Below, in pieces: positions 41,189 to 51,042 of a stretch of 64,000 nucleotides of DNA. Position 1 is the first letter of the stretch; each line of letters starts with the position of its first letter. Below the pieces are notes generated by a model. That model saw only the letters and a program-made list of their open reading frames with translations, made no database searches and was not told where the DNA came from. This DNA comes from Rhodoferax sp. AJA081-3 (GTDB taxonomy: Bacteria > Pseudomonadota > Gammaproteobacteria > Burkholderiales > Burkholderiaceae_C). The translations under genes and the position numbers were made by a program. The DNA is taken from NCBI RefSeq assembly GCF_017798165.1, contig NZ_CP059068.1, forward strand, positions 4,464,001 through 4,528,000, given 5' to 3'.

Positions 41189-42418
41189 ATGCCTGTCAAT
41201 TTACCCGCACCGAATCCCGACACACTTTTTCCCATCGCCGGTGTTCGCATCGGTGTGACCGAAGCGGGTATCCGCAAGCTGGGCCGCAAAGACCTGACGG
41301 TGGTGCTGTTGGATGCCGGTGCATCGGTAGGTGGCGTGTTTACCAGCAACCGTTTTTGCGCCGCACCGGTGCAGATCTGCCGCCAACATCTGGATGGCAA
41401 GCAGGGCATCCGCGCCATGCTGATCAATACTGGCAATGCCAATGCAGGCACGGGCGCCGATGGCATGGCCCGTGCACGCAGTACGTGTGTTGCCATGGCC
41501 CAGCAGTTGGACATTTCCGTCGAGCAGGTACTGCCGTTTTCTACCGGTGTCATCATGGAACCGCTGCCTAATGACCGCATTGAAGCGGGTCTTGCGGCGG
41601 CGATTGCAGACGCCAAGCCAGGCAACTGGCTGCGTGCGGCCGAAGGCATCATGACCACTGACACTGCACCCAAGGCCTATGGCGCCACCGCGGTGGTTGG
41701 CGGCAAGACGGTGCATATTACCGGTGTCAGCAAAGGCGCAGGCATGATCCGACCTAATATGGCGACTATGTTGGGCTTTATCGCCACCGATGCCTGTGTA
41801 AGCCAAAACCTGATGCACCAGTTGGCGCTGGAACTGGCCGAAGGTTCCTTCAACCGTGTGACGGTGGATGGTGACACCTCCACCAACGATTCTTTGGTGG
41901 TGATTGCATCCAACCAGGCCGGCCACGCGGTCATCGATTCGCTGGACAGCGCGGAGGGTCAGGCGCTCAAGCAGGCCATGCTGGGCGTGGCCCGCAACCT
42001 GGCCCAAGCCATCGTGCGTGATGGCGAAGGTGCCACCAAGTTCATCACCGTGCAGGTTGATGGTGGCCGCGACGAGGCAGAGTGCCGCCTGGCCGCGTAT
42101 GCCATTGCCCACTCGCCCCTGGTCAAGACCGCGTTTTTTGCCAGTGACCCCAACCTGGGCCGCATCCTGGCGGCCGTGGGTTATGCCGGCATCACCGATC
42201 TGGATCAGAGCCGCATTGACTTGCACCTTGACGATGTGCATGTGGTAACCCAAGGTGGCCGTATTCCCAGCTACCGTGAAGAAGATGGCCAGCGCGTGAT
42301 GCGCCAAAGCGAGATCGCGATCAAGGTCGGTCTGGGGCGCGGCACGGCCAGTCAGACGGTCTGGACCTGTGATCTGAGCCACGACTACGTCACCATCAAC
42401 GCCGACTACCGTTCGTAG
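41189..42418 (+). CDS. argJ: Bifunctional ornithine acetyltransferase/N-acetylglutamate synthase
   Basis: The 409-residue ArgJ recycles the acetyl group in arginine synthesis and can also make N-acetylglutamate. The precursor self-cleaves before the threonine of [21 protein letters not shown] precedes it, as in the family, and [11 protein letters not shown] is also present. It lies 22 bp after secA and 3 bp before the DUF815 gene. Confidence 0.96.
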   Translation: MPVNLPAPNPDTLFPIAGVRIGVTEAGIRKLGRKDLTVVLLDAGASVGGVFTSNRFCAAPVQICRQHLDGKQGIRAMLINTGNANAGTGADGMARARSTCVAMAQQLDISVEQVLPFSTGVIMEPLPNDRIEAGLAAAIADAKPGNWLRAAEGIMTTDTAPKAYGATAVVGGKTVHITGVSKGAGMIRPNMATMLGFIATDACVSQNLMHQLALELAEGSFNRVTVDGDTSTNDSLVVIASNQAGHAVIDSLDSAEGQALKQAMLGVARNLAQAIVRDGEGATKFITVQVDGGRDEAECRLAAYAIAHSPLVKTAFFASDPNLGRILAAVGYAGITDLDQSRIDLHLDDVHVVTQGGRIPSYREEDGQRVMRQSEIAIKVGLGRGTASQTVWTCDLSHDYVTINADYRS

Positions 42419-42421
42419 GTC

Positions 42422-43300
42422 ATGGACGCGCAGTTGACCGCCTTTCTGGCGCGTGCTGAGCAGTTGATGGCGCGCATAGAGGCGGCGCTGCCACACGGAC
42501 TGCAGCAGCCTGACTGGGGCGCTTCCATTGCCTTTCGCTACCGCAGACGCAGCTCAGGCCAGGGGGTCATCGCACCCGTCGCACATATCGGTGCTATCAG
42601 CCTGGATGACCTGAAAGAAATCGACCCGCAGAAGGAAAAAATCCAGCGCAATACCGAGCAGTTTGTACGCGGTTTGCCCGCCAACAACGTGTTGCTAACC
42701 GGCTCGCGGGGTACCGGCAAGTCTTCACTGATACGAGCCTGCCTGCATGCCTACGCAGGCCAGGGCTTGCGCCTGATCGAGGTGGACAAGGCCGAACTGG
42801 TTGACCTGTCGGATATCGTGGACCTGGTGTCGCAGCGGCCCGAGAAATTCATTGTGTTCTGTGACGACCTGAGTTTTGACGAGGGCGAACCGGGCTACAA
42901 GGCCTTGAAGTCCGTGCTCGACGGCTCGGTGGCAGCGGCCACACCCAATGTGCTGGTCTACGCCACCAGCAACCGACGCCATTTGCTGCCGGAGTACATG
43001 GCCGAGAACCTGACCTACACCCATACCGCGGATGGTGAAGTGCACCCGGGCGAGGTGGTGGAAGAAAAAATTTCGCTGTCCGAACGCTTTGGCCTGTGGG
43101 TGAGTTTTTACCCGTTCAACCAAGAAGAATATTTGCAGATCGTGGCGCAGTGGCTGTCTGCCCTCGGTGTGGATGCACCGCGCATTGCAGAAGCGCGCCC
43201 GGAAGCGCTGGTCTGGGCGCTGGAGCGGGGTTCGCGCAGTGGCCGTGTGGCGTGGCAATTTGCGCGGGATTACGCGGGACGCCACGCGCCAAAACCATGA
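42422..43300 (+). CDS. DUF815 family P-loop ATPase
   Basis: The 292-residue protein has Walker A TGSRGTGKSSL (near residue 97), Walker B FIVFCDDLSFD and the sensor YATSNRRHLLPE, an AAA+-type arrangement recognised as the DUF815 family. Members are stand-alone ATPases of unknown function. The stop overlaps the start of mutT (ATGA), so it is coupled to the Nudix gene. Confidence 0.88.
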   Translation: MDAQLTAFLARAEQLMARIEAALPHGLQQPDWGASIAFRYRRRSSGQGVIAPVAHIGAISLDDLKEIDPQKEKIQRNTEQFVRGLPANNVLLTGSRGTGKSSLIRACLHAYAGQGLRLIEVDKAELVDLSDIVDLVSQRPEKFIVFCDDLSFDEGEPGYKALKSVLDGSVAAATPNVLVYATSNRRHLLPEYMAENLTYTHTADGEVHPGEVVEEKISLSERFGLWVSFYPFNQEEYLQIVAQWLSALGVDAPRIAEARPEALVWALERGSRSGRVAWQFARDYAGRHAPKP

Positions 43301-43782
43301 CGCAGACACCACTCGTTGCGGATCCCAACGCCACGCGGCACGGTGGAGCAGACCGCAAAATTGTCGACGTTGCGGTGGGTGTTCTATTTCACCCGGATGG
43401 CACATTCCTTGTCACATCACGACCCGAGGGCAAGCCTTACCCCGGTTATTGGGAATTCCCGGGTGGGAAGCTAGAGGCGGGTGAGTCCGTGGAGCAGGCC
43501 CTGTGCCGAGAATTGCACGAGGAGTTGGGCATACACATCGGTGCGGTGACACCCTGGAAGGTGGAAGTGGTGGATTATCCCCATGCGCTGGTTCGCCTGC
43601 ATTTTTGCAAGGTGTTTGAATGGTCAGGTGCTCTGGAGATGCGGGAAGCCCAGTCTTTTTCCTGGGAGCGCTTGCCGGTGCAAATGCAGCCCGTTTTACC
43701 GGGGACGGTGCCGGTGTTGCAGTGGTTGGCCGAGGAGCAACAGTTCGAGGGCGCTACACATTTTATAGCAAATACGTTATAG
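43297..43782 (+). CDS. MutT-like Nudix hydrolase
   Basis: The 161-residue protein has the complete Nudix box GGKLEAGESVEQALCRELHE followed by ELGI, and begins the domain with VAVGVLFHPDGTFLVTSRP. This fits MutT (8-oxo-dGTP diphosphatase). The last residues, HFIANTL, and the stop codon are encoded by a palindromic repeat, so the native end may have been replaced. Confidence 0.85.
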   Translation: MTQTPLVADPNATRHGGADRKIVDVAVGVLFHPDGTFLVTSRPEGKPYPGYWEFPGGKLEAGESVEQALCRELHEELGIHIGAVTPWKVEVVDYPHALVRLHFCKVFEWSGALEMREAQSFSWERLPVQMQPVLPGTVPVLQWLAEEQQFEGATHFIANTL

Positions 43783-43807
43783 TTCTCGGGGGCTAGCGGC
43801 CAATTTG
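43764..43807 (-). repeat. Modular palindromic repeat at mutT 3' end
   Basis: On the minus strand this reads AAATTGGCCGCTAGCCCCCG, then the arm ending TTTGCTATA. The mutT stop codon (43780-43782) falls inside it. Confidence 0.75.
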
Positions 43808-43833
43808 GCTAGAACAAGTTGCCGTAGAAGAAC

Positions 43834-44076
43834 TTATTGGAGGGTGTTGCCGTCCACGTCCAGATCTTCTCCGGTTGGCGGAGCGGCTACCCGAAAGCTC
43901 TCACTGGCCCAAGCACCAAAGTCCATGTTTTTACAGCGCTCACTGCAAAACGGACGGGCGGGATTGGAGGGAGCGTAGAGGCTGTCGCCTCCACAGCCAG
44001 GGCAGCGGACATGGCGCAGGATGTCTGTATCGGCGGGAGACATGGCTCCCTCAGGATGTTTGATTGCCATCTTCAT
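43834..44076 (-). CDS. yacG: DNA gyrase inhibitor YacG
   Basis: The small protein (80 residues from the ATG at 44076; 78 from 44070) has the YacG zinc motif CPGC...FCSERC (C25, C28, C44, C48) followed by KNMDFGAWASESFRV. YacG binds GyrB and inhibits gyrase. The gene closes the pil-coaE-zapD-yacG cluster, 13 bp after zapD. Confidence 0.9.
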   Translation of the reverse strand: MKMAIKHPEGAMSPADTDILRHVRCPGCGGDSLYAPSNPARPFCSERCKNMDFGAWASESFRVAAPPTGEDLDVDGNTLQ

Positions 44077-44089
44077 GCGTCCAGTGGAC

Positions 44090-44845
44090 TCAGGAACACA
44101 GAGTGAGCTCGAAGGCACCATCCTCGTTGCAGATGTGCAGGCGATCATCCTGCTCATGGCGCATCAGGCGAATGGAAACCATCAGCCGATTGCCGCTGAT
44201 TTCGGGTATCAGCCGCAGCTCGTCTTTCAAGGACAGGCGCAAGAGCTGGAACGTTCTGCCCTGGGGCAGGTTTTGCTGGAATTGACCACCTACTGCGATG
44301 ACTTTTTGCGGCGAGCCCGAATCCCGCAGCAGCTTGAGCAGCAGGTGGATGGATTCAGCCAATGGCGCGAGTGTCGACGCCCAACGCTGCAAGTCCACCT
44401 GGCGGGAGGCCGTGTCGCGGTGTTGCCAGGCAAAGTAGGCCGGCAAATCAAATTCGCAGGTGCCGCCAGGAATGCCGACCCGGCTGCGTATGCTCATTAA
44501 CCAGTCGTTTTCGGTCAGGGCTTGGCCGGCTTTTCCGGGCTGTGCGTTCAAGGCGGCGAAGCAGCGTTCCAGTTGCTGGATGATGCCATCCAGAACACCC
44601 TCTGCAATGGCCGGGTTGCCCCGGTAGGCATTCAAGACCTGTTTTTGTTTGTCCAGGTCTTTGAGGACATCCGATTTCAGGTCGGCGCGGGCGCCGACGT
44701 CCATGACTTCGAACATGGTGGCTATCGCGAAATGGTGGTCCAACGGGTCCGCACGGGACATCAGTTCGGACAGGCGCAGGAACAGGTGCTCCAGACGCAG
44801 ATACGTGCGAATTCGCTCGTTGAAGGGGTATTCGTATAGGATCAC
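44090..44845 (-). CDS. zapD: Cell division protein ZapD
   Basis: The 251-residue protein begins MILYEYPFNERIRTYLRLEH, typical of ZapD (DUF1342), and contains YFAWQHRDTASRQVDLQRW. ZapD cross-links FtsZ filaments. A GTG start at 44845 preceded by GGAAAAAT matches the family N-terminus. A longer frame into coaE is possible but not supported. Confidence 0.92.
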   Translation of the reverse strand: MILYEYPFNERIRTYLRLEHLFLRLSELMSRADPLDHHFAIATMFEVMDVGARADLKSDVLKDLDKQKQVLNAYRGNPAIAEGVLDGIIQQLERCFAALNAQPGKAGQALTENDWLMSIRSRVGIPGGTCEFDLPAYFAWQHRDTASRQVDLQRWASTLAPLAESIHLLLKLLRDSGSPQKVIAVGGQFQQNLPQGRTFQLLRLSLKDELRLIPEISGNRLMVSIRLMRHEQDDRLHICNEDGAFELTLCS

Positions 44846-44867
44846 GCTGATTTTTCCGGTGGCCGCA

Positions 44868-45479
44868 TCATAGCCCGAACTGTGCGCCGATTTGCTGCAC
44901 GTGTTGCCTAAGATCGTCCAGGGATATGCCGTCGTTGAACAACACACAGTCAGCGCATGCCAGACGCTGCGTGCGGGAGGCCTGCGTGGCCAGTATTTTT
45001 TCTACTTCCTGCTCTGACAGCCCATTGCGAGTCTTCACGCGGGCGACTTGCGTGGCCTCGGTGCAGTCGATGACCATGATACGGTCCAGTTGCGTGCGCC
45101 AATGTCTGGATTCAACCAGTAGTGGTATGTCAAAAACGGTACAGCGCGCGCCGGAGATCTGGGCTTCTAGCGCCTGTTGCGCAATCGCCTGGCCGACCAA
45201 AGGATGGACGATAGCTTCCAGGCGAGCCTTGGCGCTGGGATCAGAAAAGATCAGGTCACGCATTTGCGCACGGTCCAGTGCACCGTCTGCCGTGATCAGC
45301 GCTGTACCGAACATGGCCTCCAGTGCAGCCATTGCCGATCCACCGGGCGCCGTAGCTGCCCTGGAAATGGCATCGGCATCAATGACCACCGCCCCCATCT
45401 GCTCCAGGAAACCTGAGACCGTGCTCTTGCCGCTGCCAATGCCGCCGGTCAGACCCAGACGCAAACTTGTAGCCACCAC
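44868..45479 (-). CDS. coaE: Dephospho-CoA kinase
   Basis: The 203-residue kinase performs the last step of CoA synthesis. It has the P-loop LGLTGGIGSGKST (residues 8-20), VIDADAISR and a HPLVGQAI segment, with the base-proximal DIPLLVES. It begins with GTG 2 bp after the pilD stop. Its position between pilD and zapD is conserved in proteobacteria. Confidence 0.95.
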   Translation of the reverse strand: MVATSLRLGLTGGIGSGKSTVSGFLEQMGAVVIDADAISRAATAPGGSAMAALEAMFGTALITADGALDRAQMRDLIFSDPSAKARLEAIVHPLVGQAIAQQALEAQISGARCTVFDIPLLVESRHWRTQLDRIMVIDCTEATQVARVKTRNGLSEQEVEKILATQASRTQRLACADCVLFNDGISLDDLRQHVQQIGAQFGL

Positions 45480-45481
45480 TT

Positions 45482-46330
45482 TTACAGACCGGCGGCCCGT
45501 CGTAGAGCATCAGGCCCCAAAAACAGTGCGGCAAAGCCGGCACCAGCAAGGAAGGGGCCAAATGGCACATAACCACCTTCACGCAAACCCGTCGTGAACT
45601 TCATGGCAATGCCCACCACCGCACCAATGACGGAGGCTAGCAAAATGATGGGGATCAGTGCCTGCCAGCCAAACCATGCACCCAAGGCTGCAAAGAGTTT
45701 AAAGTCGCCATAGCCCATGCCTTCCTTGCCAGTTGCCAGCTTGAAGGCCCAATACACCAACCACAGAGACAAATACCCTGCGACCGCACCCCAGAGCGCG
45801 GCATTCAAGCCCACAGGCGTCCAGCGCAGGGCCGCAGCAATAAGGCCCAGCCATAACAACGGCAGCGTTAAGTCGTCTGGCAAGAGGGTTGTGTCCCAAT
45901 CAATGAGCGCAAGCGTCAGGAGTGCCGCAGAGAAAGTGCACCAAGCCAAGCCCGATGCCGACGGCCCCCACTGCCAGGCACACCAAAAGAAAACCGCACT
46001 GGTTGCGAGCTCAACCACCGGGTAGCGCAGGCTGATGGGAGCTTTGCAGGCTGCGCAACGCCCGCGCAGGGCAACGTAGCTCAAGACGGGTATGTTTTCG
46101 TACCAGGCAATCACATGCCCACAGTGCGGACATCTGGAGCGGGGCAGCATTAGGTTGAAAGGCTCAACAGCAGCAGGCGCCGTGCCGGACATTTCGGCAC
46201 ACTCATCTGCCCATTGCCGCTCCAGCATTTTGGGGAGCCGATAGACGACTACGTTGAGAAAACTACCGATCAACAACCCAAACAGAGCAATAACGCTGGC
46301 CCAAAACCACTGCGTATCAACAACCAGCAT
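45482..46330 (-). CDS. pilD: Prepilin peptidase / N-methyltransferase
   Basis: The 282-residue membrane protease cleaves and methylates type IV prepilins and pseudopilins. The cytoplasmic zinc motif CPHC...CAAC is present. The catalytic aspartates lie in ALIDWDTTLLPDDLT and in GMGYGDFKL. It has about eight membrane segments. The ATG overlaps the pilC stop. Confidence 0.96.
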   Translation of the reverse strand: MLVVDTQWFWASVIALFGLLIGSFLNVVVYRLPKMLERQWADECAEMSGTAPAAVEPFNLMLPRSRCPHCGHVIAWYENIPVLSYVALRGRCAACKAPISLRYPVVELATSAVFFWCAWQWGPSASGLAWCTFSAALLTLALIDWDTTLLPDDLTLPLLWLGLIAAALRWTPVGLNAALWGAVAGYLSLWLVYWAFKLATGKEGMGYGDFKLFAALGAWFGWQALIPIILLASVIGAVVGIAMKFTTGLREGGYVPFGPFLAGAGFAALFLGPDALRRAAGL

Positions 46331-47547
46331 CAAACAACCTGGCCCAGCTTGAAAATTGGCAGGTACATGGCGACCACGATGCCTCCAATCACGGTACCCA
46401 GAATCACAATAATGATGGGCTCCATCAGGCTCGATATACCGGCCACCATATCGTCTACTTCCGCTTCGTAAAAGTCGGCCGCTTTACCCAGCATGTGGTC
46501 GATAGAGCCCGATTCTTCACCAATGGCACACATCTGCAGCACCATGGACGGGAACAGGTTGGCATTGGTCATGGCGGCGGTCAAGGCGGTTCCAGTGGAC
46601 ACTTCTTGCTGAATCTTGAGCGTTCCAGATTCAAAAACACTGTTCCCCGAAGCACCACCCACCGAATCCAGCGCTTCCACCAAGGGCACACCGGCGGCAA
46701 ACATGGTGGACAAAGTGCGGGTCCAACGGGCGATACAGGACTTTTCGACGAGGATGCCGAAGATCGGCAGCTTCAACATGATCCTGTCCATCACCATCTG
46801 CATCTTTTTATTGCGTTTCCAGGACTCCAAGAAGAAGTAGACCCCACCACCCAAGCCGCCAAAGATCAGGTACCAATACTTAACAAAGAATTCGCTCATC
46901 GCAATGACAACTAGCGTGGGTGCGGGGAGTTCTCCCCCAAAAGACTTGAAAACCTCCTTGAACGACGGAATCACGAAAATCATGATGACCGCAACCACCA
47001 CAAATGCCACGATCAGCACGCTAATGGGATACATCAGTGCCGATTTAATCTTGGATTTGATGGCCTCCGTCTTTTCCATGTAGACAGCCAACCGGTCCAG
47101 CAACTGGTCCAAAATACCCGCGGATTCGCCGGCTTCCACCAGGTTGCAATACAGCGCGTCAAAGTACAAGGGGAACTTGCGGAAGGCCACATTGAGGGAG
47201 GTACCCGTCTCCACGTCACTGCGAATGTCATTGAGCAGCTTGGTTACCCTGGGGTTGGGGTTGCCACGGCCCACAATGTCAAAGGCCTGCAACAGGGGCA
47301 CGCCAGCCTTCATCATGGTCGCCAGTTGCCGCGTAAAAATGGCCAAATCCTTGGGTTTGATGGATTTGCCGGCGCTCATCCGGCGCTTTTTGATCTTGGT
47401 TGGTATGACGCCCTGGCGGCGCAGCGATGCCTTAACCTGGTTTTCTCCAGCCGCGCGAATTTCGCCCCGCACCTGCTTGCCGTTGCGGTCCTTGCCTTCC
47501 CATTCGAAAACAGCGTCTTTGCTGCTGTCGGTCTTTGCAGTTGCCAT
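46330..47547 (-). CDS. pilC: Type IV pilus inner-membrane platform protein PilC
   Basis: The 405-residue GspF/PilC protein has the two repeated T2SSF domains, FTRQLATMMKAGVPLLQAFD and the second copy WTRTLSTMFAAGVPLVEALD, and three transmembrane helices. The N-terminal domain (FEWEGKDRNGKQVRGEI) is cytoplasmic. It lies 21 bp after pilB. Confidence 0.97.
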   Translation of the reverse strand: MATAKTDSSKDAVFEWEGKDRNGKQVRGEIRAAGENQVKASLRRQGVIPTKIKKRRMSAGKSIKPKDLAIFTRQLATMMKAGVPLLQAFDIVGRGNPNPRVTKLLNDIRSDVETGTSLNVAFRKFPLYFDALYCNLVEAGESAGILDQLLDRLAVYMEKTEAIKSKIKSALMYPISVLIVAFVVVAVIMIFVIPSFKEVFKSFGGELPAPTLVVIAMSEFFVKYWYLIFGGLGGGVYFFLESWKRNKKMQMVMDRIMLKLPIFGILVEKSCIARWTRTLSTMFAAGVPLVEALDSVGGASGNSVFESGTLKIQQEVSTGTALTAAMTNANLFPSMVLQMCAIGEESGSIDHMLGKAADFYEAEVDDMVAGISSLMEPIIIVILGTVIGGIVVAMYLPIFKLGQVV

Positions 47548-47568
47548 GAGGCTCCTCTGGAATTTTTG

Positions 47569-49302
47569 TTATTCGTTGGTAACGCCGAGAACTTCTTCCA
47601 ATGAAGTCATTCCCAGTTTGACTTTGCTCAAGCCCGATTGTCGCAAGGAGCGCACGCCTTCCAATTCTGATTGTCGGGCGATGTCGAGTGAGCTACCGTC
47701 ACGCAAAATGATGCGTTGGATTTCTTCGCTGATGGGCATGACCTGGTAGATGCCGACTCGTCCTTTGTAGCCGTTGTTGCAGGCAGAGCAGCCTACTGGT
47801 TTGTAGGGCTTCCACGATCCGTCCAATTGAGCCTCGGTGAAGCCTGCATTGAGCAGCGCCTCGCGGGGGATATCCACATGTACTTTGCAGTTGGCGCACA
47901 GGCGCCTGGCCAGACGCTGTGCGGTAATCAAAATCACACTGGACGCGATGTTAAATGCTGCAATCCCCATATTCCGCATACGGGTCAGCGTCGCTGGCGC
48001 ATCGTTGGTGTGCAGGGTGGACAGCACCAAATGCCCCGTCTGCGCGGCTTTGATAGAAATATCAGCGGTTTCCAGGTCGCGAATTTCACCGACCATGATG
48101 ATGTCGGGATCTTGTCGCAGGAAAGATTTCAGCGCTGCCGCAAATGTCAACCCGGCCTTTTCGTTCACGTTGACCTGGTTGACACCGGGCAAGTTGATTT
48201 CCGAAGGGTCTTCGGCAGTGGCAATGTTGACGCCTGGCTGATTCAACAAATTCAGACAGGTGTACAGCGACACAGTCTTGCCTGAGCCCGTAGGTCCCGT
48301 GACCAAAATCATGCCGTAGGGACGGCCAATCGCTTTGAGCAGACGTTCCTTTTCCTCAGGCTCGTAGCCCAAAGCGTCGATCCCCAATTTTGCGCTGCTG
48401 GGATCCAAAATCCGGATCACGATTTTTTCGCCAAATAACGTAGGCAGGGTGCTGACCCGGAAGTCGATCACACGGTCCGGACCAACTTTCAGTTTCATGC
48501 GGCCGTCTTGTGGCACGCGTTTTTCTGAAATATCCATGCGCGAGATCACCTTGATCCGCGAGGCGAGCTTGTCTTTGATGGCAATCGGCGGCGAGGCAAT
48601 TTCGCGCAATTCACCGTCCACACGAAACCGCACCCGGTACGTATGTTCATAGGGCTCAAAGTGCAGGTCGGAAGCCCGCATGCTGAATGCGTCCATCAGC
48701 ATCTTGTGCAGAAAACGCACAACAGGCGCGTCTTCCACTTCGGAAGCATTGGCTTGGCCGTTGTCGATAACGGCCTCTGCTGCGGATTCATCGAATTCGA
48801 AGTCACCGCCGATGATGTCTTCCATCGCTTCGGTGGCGGTGGTGGCGTTGGCATCCACCAGCTTGGACAACTTGTCGTACTCCGCGATCACCCAATCCAC
48901 GCCCATTTGGGTCGAAAATTTGATCTTCTCAGCCGCTGCCTGGTCGGAAGGGTCGGCCGTTGCAACAATCAGACGGTTACTGCGTTTACTGAGGACAACA
49001 ACGCGGTAGGCGATACAGATCTTGCTGTCCAAAAGTCCTTTGGGCAAGCGGTTGGTGTCCACCGCATCCAGATCCAGCAGCGGTGCTGCGAATGCAGCGG
49101 ACAGAGTATGTGCAAGGTCGGCCGCGGACACGGCTCCCGAGCTCATCAACTCGGCGATGAAGCTATTCTTGCTGGAGAGCGCCTTGCGGTAGAGGTCTTC
49201 TGCAGACTTTTGCCCCAGTTTGCCCGCGGCGATCAAAGCCCTTCCTAGACCTGGGAGTGCTATGGCTTGACTGTCACGTTGTAGGGGATCGATGGTGGCC
49301 AT
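47569..49302 (-). CDS. pilB: Type IV pilus assembly ATPase PilB
   Basis: The 577-residue extension ATPase has an N-terminal MshEN-type domain, Walker A VTGPTGSGKTVS, the Asp box and Walker B PDIIMVGEIRDLETADI. His box STLHTNDAP and the tetracysteine zinc motif CANC...CSAC follow. It starts the pilBCD operon. The 156-bp gap to manC contains the divergent start regions, and I see no convincing promoter there. Confidence 0.97.
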   Translation of the reverse strand: MATIDPLQRDSQAIALPGLGRALIAAGKLGQKSAEDLYRKALSSKNSFIAELMSSGAVSAADLAHTLSAAFAAPLLDLDAVDTNRLPKGLLDSKICIAYRVVVLSKRSNRLIVATADPSDQAAAEKIKFSTQMGVDWVIAEYDKLSKLVDANATTATEAMEDIIGGDFEFDESAAEAVIDNGQANASEVEDAPVVRFLHKMLMDAFSMRASDLHFEPYEHTYRVRFRVDGELREIASPPIAIKDKLASRIKVISRMDISEKRVPQDGRMKLKVGPDRVIDFRVSTLPTLFGEKIVIRILDPSSAKLGIDALGYEPEEKERLLKAIGRPYGMILVTGPTGSGKTVSLYTCLNLLNQPGVNIATAEDPSEINLPGVNQVNVNEKAGLTFAAALKSFLRQDPDIIMVGEIRDLETADISIKAAQTGHLVLSTLHTNDAPATLTRMRNMGIAAFNIASSVILITAQRLARRLCANCKVHVDIPREALLNAGFTEAQLDGSWKPYKPVGCSACNNGYKGRVGIYQVMPISEEIQRIILRDGSSLDIARQSELEGVRSLRQSGLSKVKLGMTSLEEVLGVTNE

Positions 49303-49458
49303 GAACCGATTGAATAAGTCGTTTTGGAATAGACCGAAGCATCATCGCTGATTGTTCGGCCAATGTAAATCAATTCGCATCAATGTTACCTTGTCGATAG
49401 CTGCTCCCTTTGGCGCCTGTGCTAACCTTTGCGCTATCTATCCTAGAGCACCCGCGGC

Positions 49459-50907
49459 ATGAATTCAATAGAGCAAATAACGCCAAATACCATCATTTCA
49501 GTCATTTTGTGCGGCGGTAGCGGCACCCGCCTTTGGCCCCTTTCGCGCAAAGCGTTACCCAAACAGTTTGTGCCACTGCTGCATGGGAAAAGTCTTTTGC
49601 AGTTGACCATGCAGCGTGCGTCGTTGTTGGGCAAGTCGCAGATCATTGTTGCCAGCGAGGAGCATCGTTTTCTGGTGCAGGACTGCGCCGATGCGGCCCA
49701 GGTGCATGGCACCATCTTGTTGGAGCCCGTTGCCCGCAACACGGCTGCGGCCATGGCTGCAGCGGCGCTGAATGCGCCTGCCGATGCGCTGTTGCTTTTT
49801 TTGCCTGCTGATCACCACATTCCGGATGCGGCGGCTTTTGCTGCAACCATTCGATCGGCTGTTCCCGCCGCGCAGGCGGGCTCTATTGTGACTTTTGGAG
49901 TGCAACCCAGTTTCCCCAGCACCGCGTATGGCTACATACAACAGGGCGCAGCGTTGGCGGGGCAGGGTGCGGCGCATATGGTCCAACGGTTTGTCGAAAA
50001 ACCCAATGCCACGAAAGCACAAGAGTTGCTGCTGGCTGGAGGGTACTTCTGGAATGCCGGCATTTTCCTGGTTCGGGCGAGTACGTTGTTGTCAGCTTTG
50101 GAGCAACATGCGGCAGACATATTGAATGCCTGCAAGCAGGCGGTGAGGGAGCAGGCGGTCGATGGGCGCTTTTGCCGACTGGGGGCTGAGGCCTTTGCAG
50201 CTTGCCGCTCTGACAGCATCGACTACGCCGTGATGGAGAAATCTGGCAATGTGGCGGTGCTTCCGTTTGCTGCAGCCTGGAGTGATGTAGGTAGCTGGAA
50301 TGCGGTGGCGGAATTGACTGCGCCAGATGACAAAGGCAATCGGGTGCATGGCAATGGGTATGCTGTAGACGCAAGTGATACCTTTATCCACGCACCCCAT
50401 CGCCCCGTGGTCGCACTTGGCACACACAATTTGTTAATCATTGATACCGCCGATGCCGTTCTGGTGGCTGACGCGGGGCATGCAGAACAGGTTAAGACGG
50501 TAGTTGCACAGCTGGAAGCCGCCGGTGTACCGCAGGCCCTTCACCACCGCCATGTCGCACGCCCTTGGGGCATGTATGACAGCGTGGATTCTGGCGAGCG
50601 TTTTCAGGTCAAACGCATCGTGGTTAAGCCGGGCTCATCGCTCAGCCTGCAGATGCACCACCACCGTGCGGAACATTGGATTGTGGTCAGTGGCACCGCG
50701 GAGGTCACCAACGGGGACAAGGTCATGTTGTTGACTGAGAACCAGAGTACCTATATTCCACTGGGTCAGGTTCACCGTCTATCCAATCCCGGAAAGGTGC
50801 CGTTGGAGATCATCGAGGTGCAGTCTGGATCGTATCTGGGTGAAGATGATATCGTCCGTTTGGAGGATACATACGGTAGGCTCGTAGCCCCCGTAAAGCA
50901 AGGATAG
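49459..50907 (+). CDS. manC: Mannose-1-phosphate guanylyltransferase / mannose-6-phosphate isomerase
   Basis: The 482-residue type II enzyme makes GDP-mannose. The nucleotidyltransferase signature ILCGGSGTRLWPLSRKALPK and FVEKP motif are followed by the cupin isomerase domain, RPWGMYDSV and QMHHHRAEHWIVVSGTAEVT. No polysaccharide cluster surrounds it. The C-terminal LVAPVKQG is encoded by a palindromic repeat, in the same frame as the one at the gltB end. Confidence 0.93.
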   Translation: MNSIEQITPNTIISVILCGGSGTRLWPLSRKALPKQFVPLLHGKSLLQLTMQRASLLGKSQIIVASEEHRFLVQDCADAAQVHGTILLEPVARNTAAAMAAAALNAPADALLLFLPADHHIPDAAAFAATIRSAVPAAQAGSIVTFGVQPSFPSTAYGYIQQGAALAGQGAAHMVQRFVEKPNATKAQELLLAGGYFWNAGIFLVRASTLLSALEQHAADILNACKQAVREQAVDGRFCRLGAEAFAACRSDSIDYAVMEKSGNVAVLPFAAAWSDVGSWNAVAELTAPDDKGNRVHGNGYAVDASDTFIHAPHRPVVALGTHNLLIIDTADAVLVADAGHAEQVKTVVAQLEAAGVPQALHHRHVARPWGMYDSVDSGERFQVKRIVVKPGSSLSLQMHHHRAEHWIVVSGTAEVTNGDKVMLLTENQSTYIPLGQVHRLSNPGKVPLEIIEVQSGSYLGEDDIVRLEDTYGRLVAPVKQG

Positions 50908-50930
50908 TTTGCTATATTTTAAGTAGCATT
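50878..50930 (+). repeat. Modular palindromic repeat at manC 3' end
   Basis: The segment starts AGGCTCGTAGCCCCCGTAAA and continues to GCTATATTTTAAGTAGCATT. Its first 30 bp are translated as the manC C-terminus, and the arm GCTA...TAGC lies after the stop codon, between manC and tRNA-Pro. Confidence 0.75.
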
Positions 50931-50940
50931 GATCCAGAAT

Positions 50941-51017
50941 TGGTCGGGGTGAGAGGATTCGAACCTCCGGCCTCTACGTCCCGAACGTAGCGCTCCACCA
51001 GACTGAGCTACACCCCG
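50941..51017 (-). tRNA. tRNA-Pro (CGG anticodon)
   Basis: The 77-nt tRNA on the minus strand includes an encoded CCA. The acceptor CGGGGTG pairs with CACCCCG, the anticodon stem CTACG/CGTAG encloses TTCGGGA (anticodon CGG), and the T loop contains GTTCGAATC. Confidence 0.96.
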
Positions 51018-51042
51018 CGTGTAGGCCGTGCCGGGGCAAAAA

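Noticed and set aside
44846..44947. Longer zapD start reaching into coaE
   Set aside because: The GTG at 44845 matches the family N-terminus and has a GGAA sequence upstream; the extra residues do not fit ZapD.
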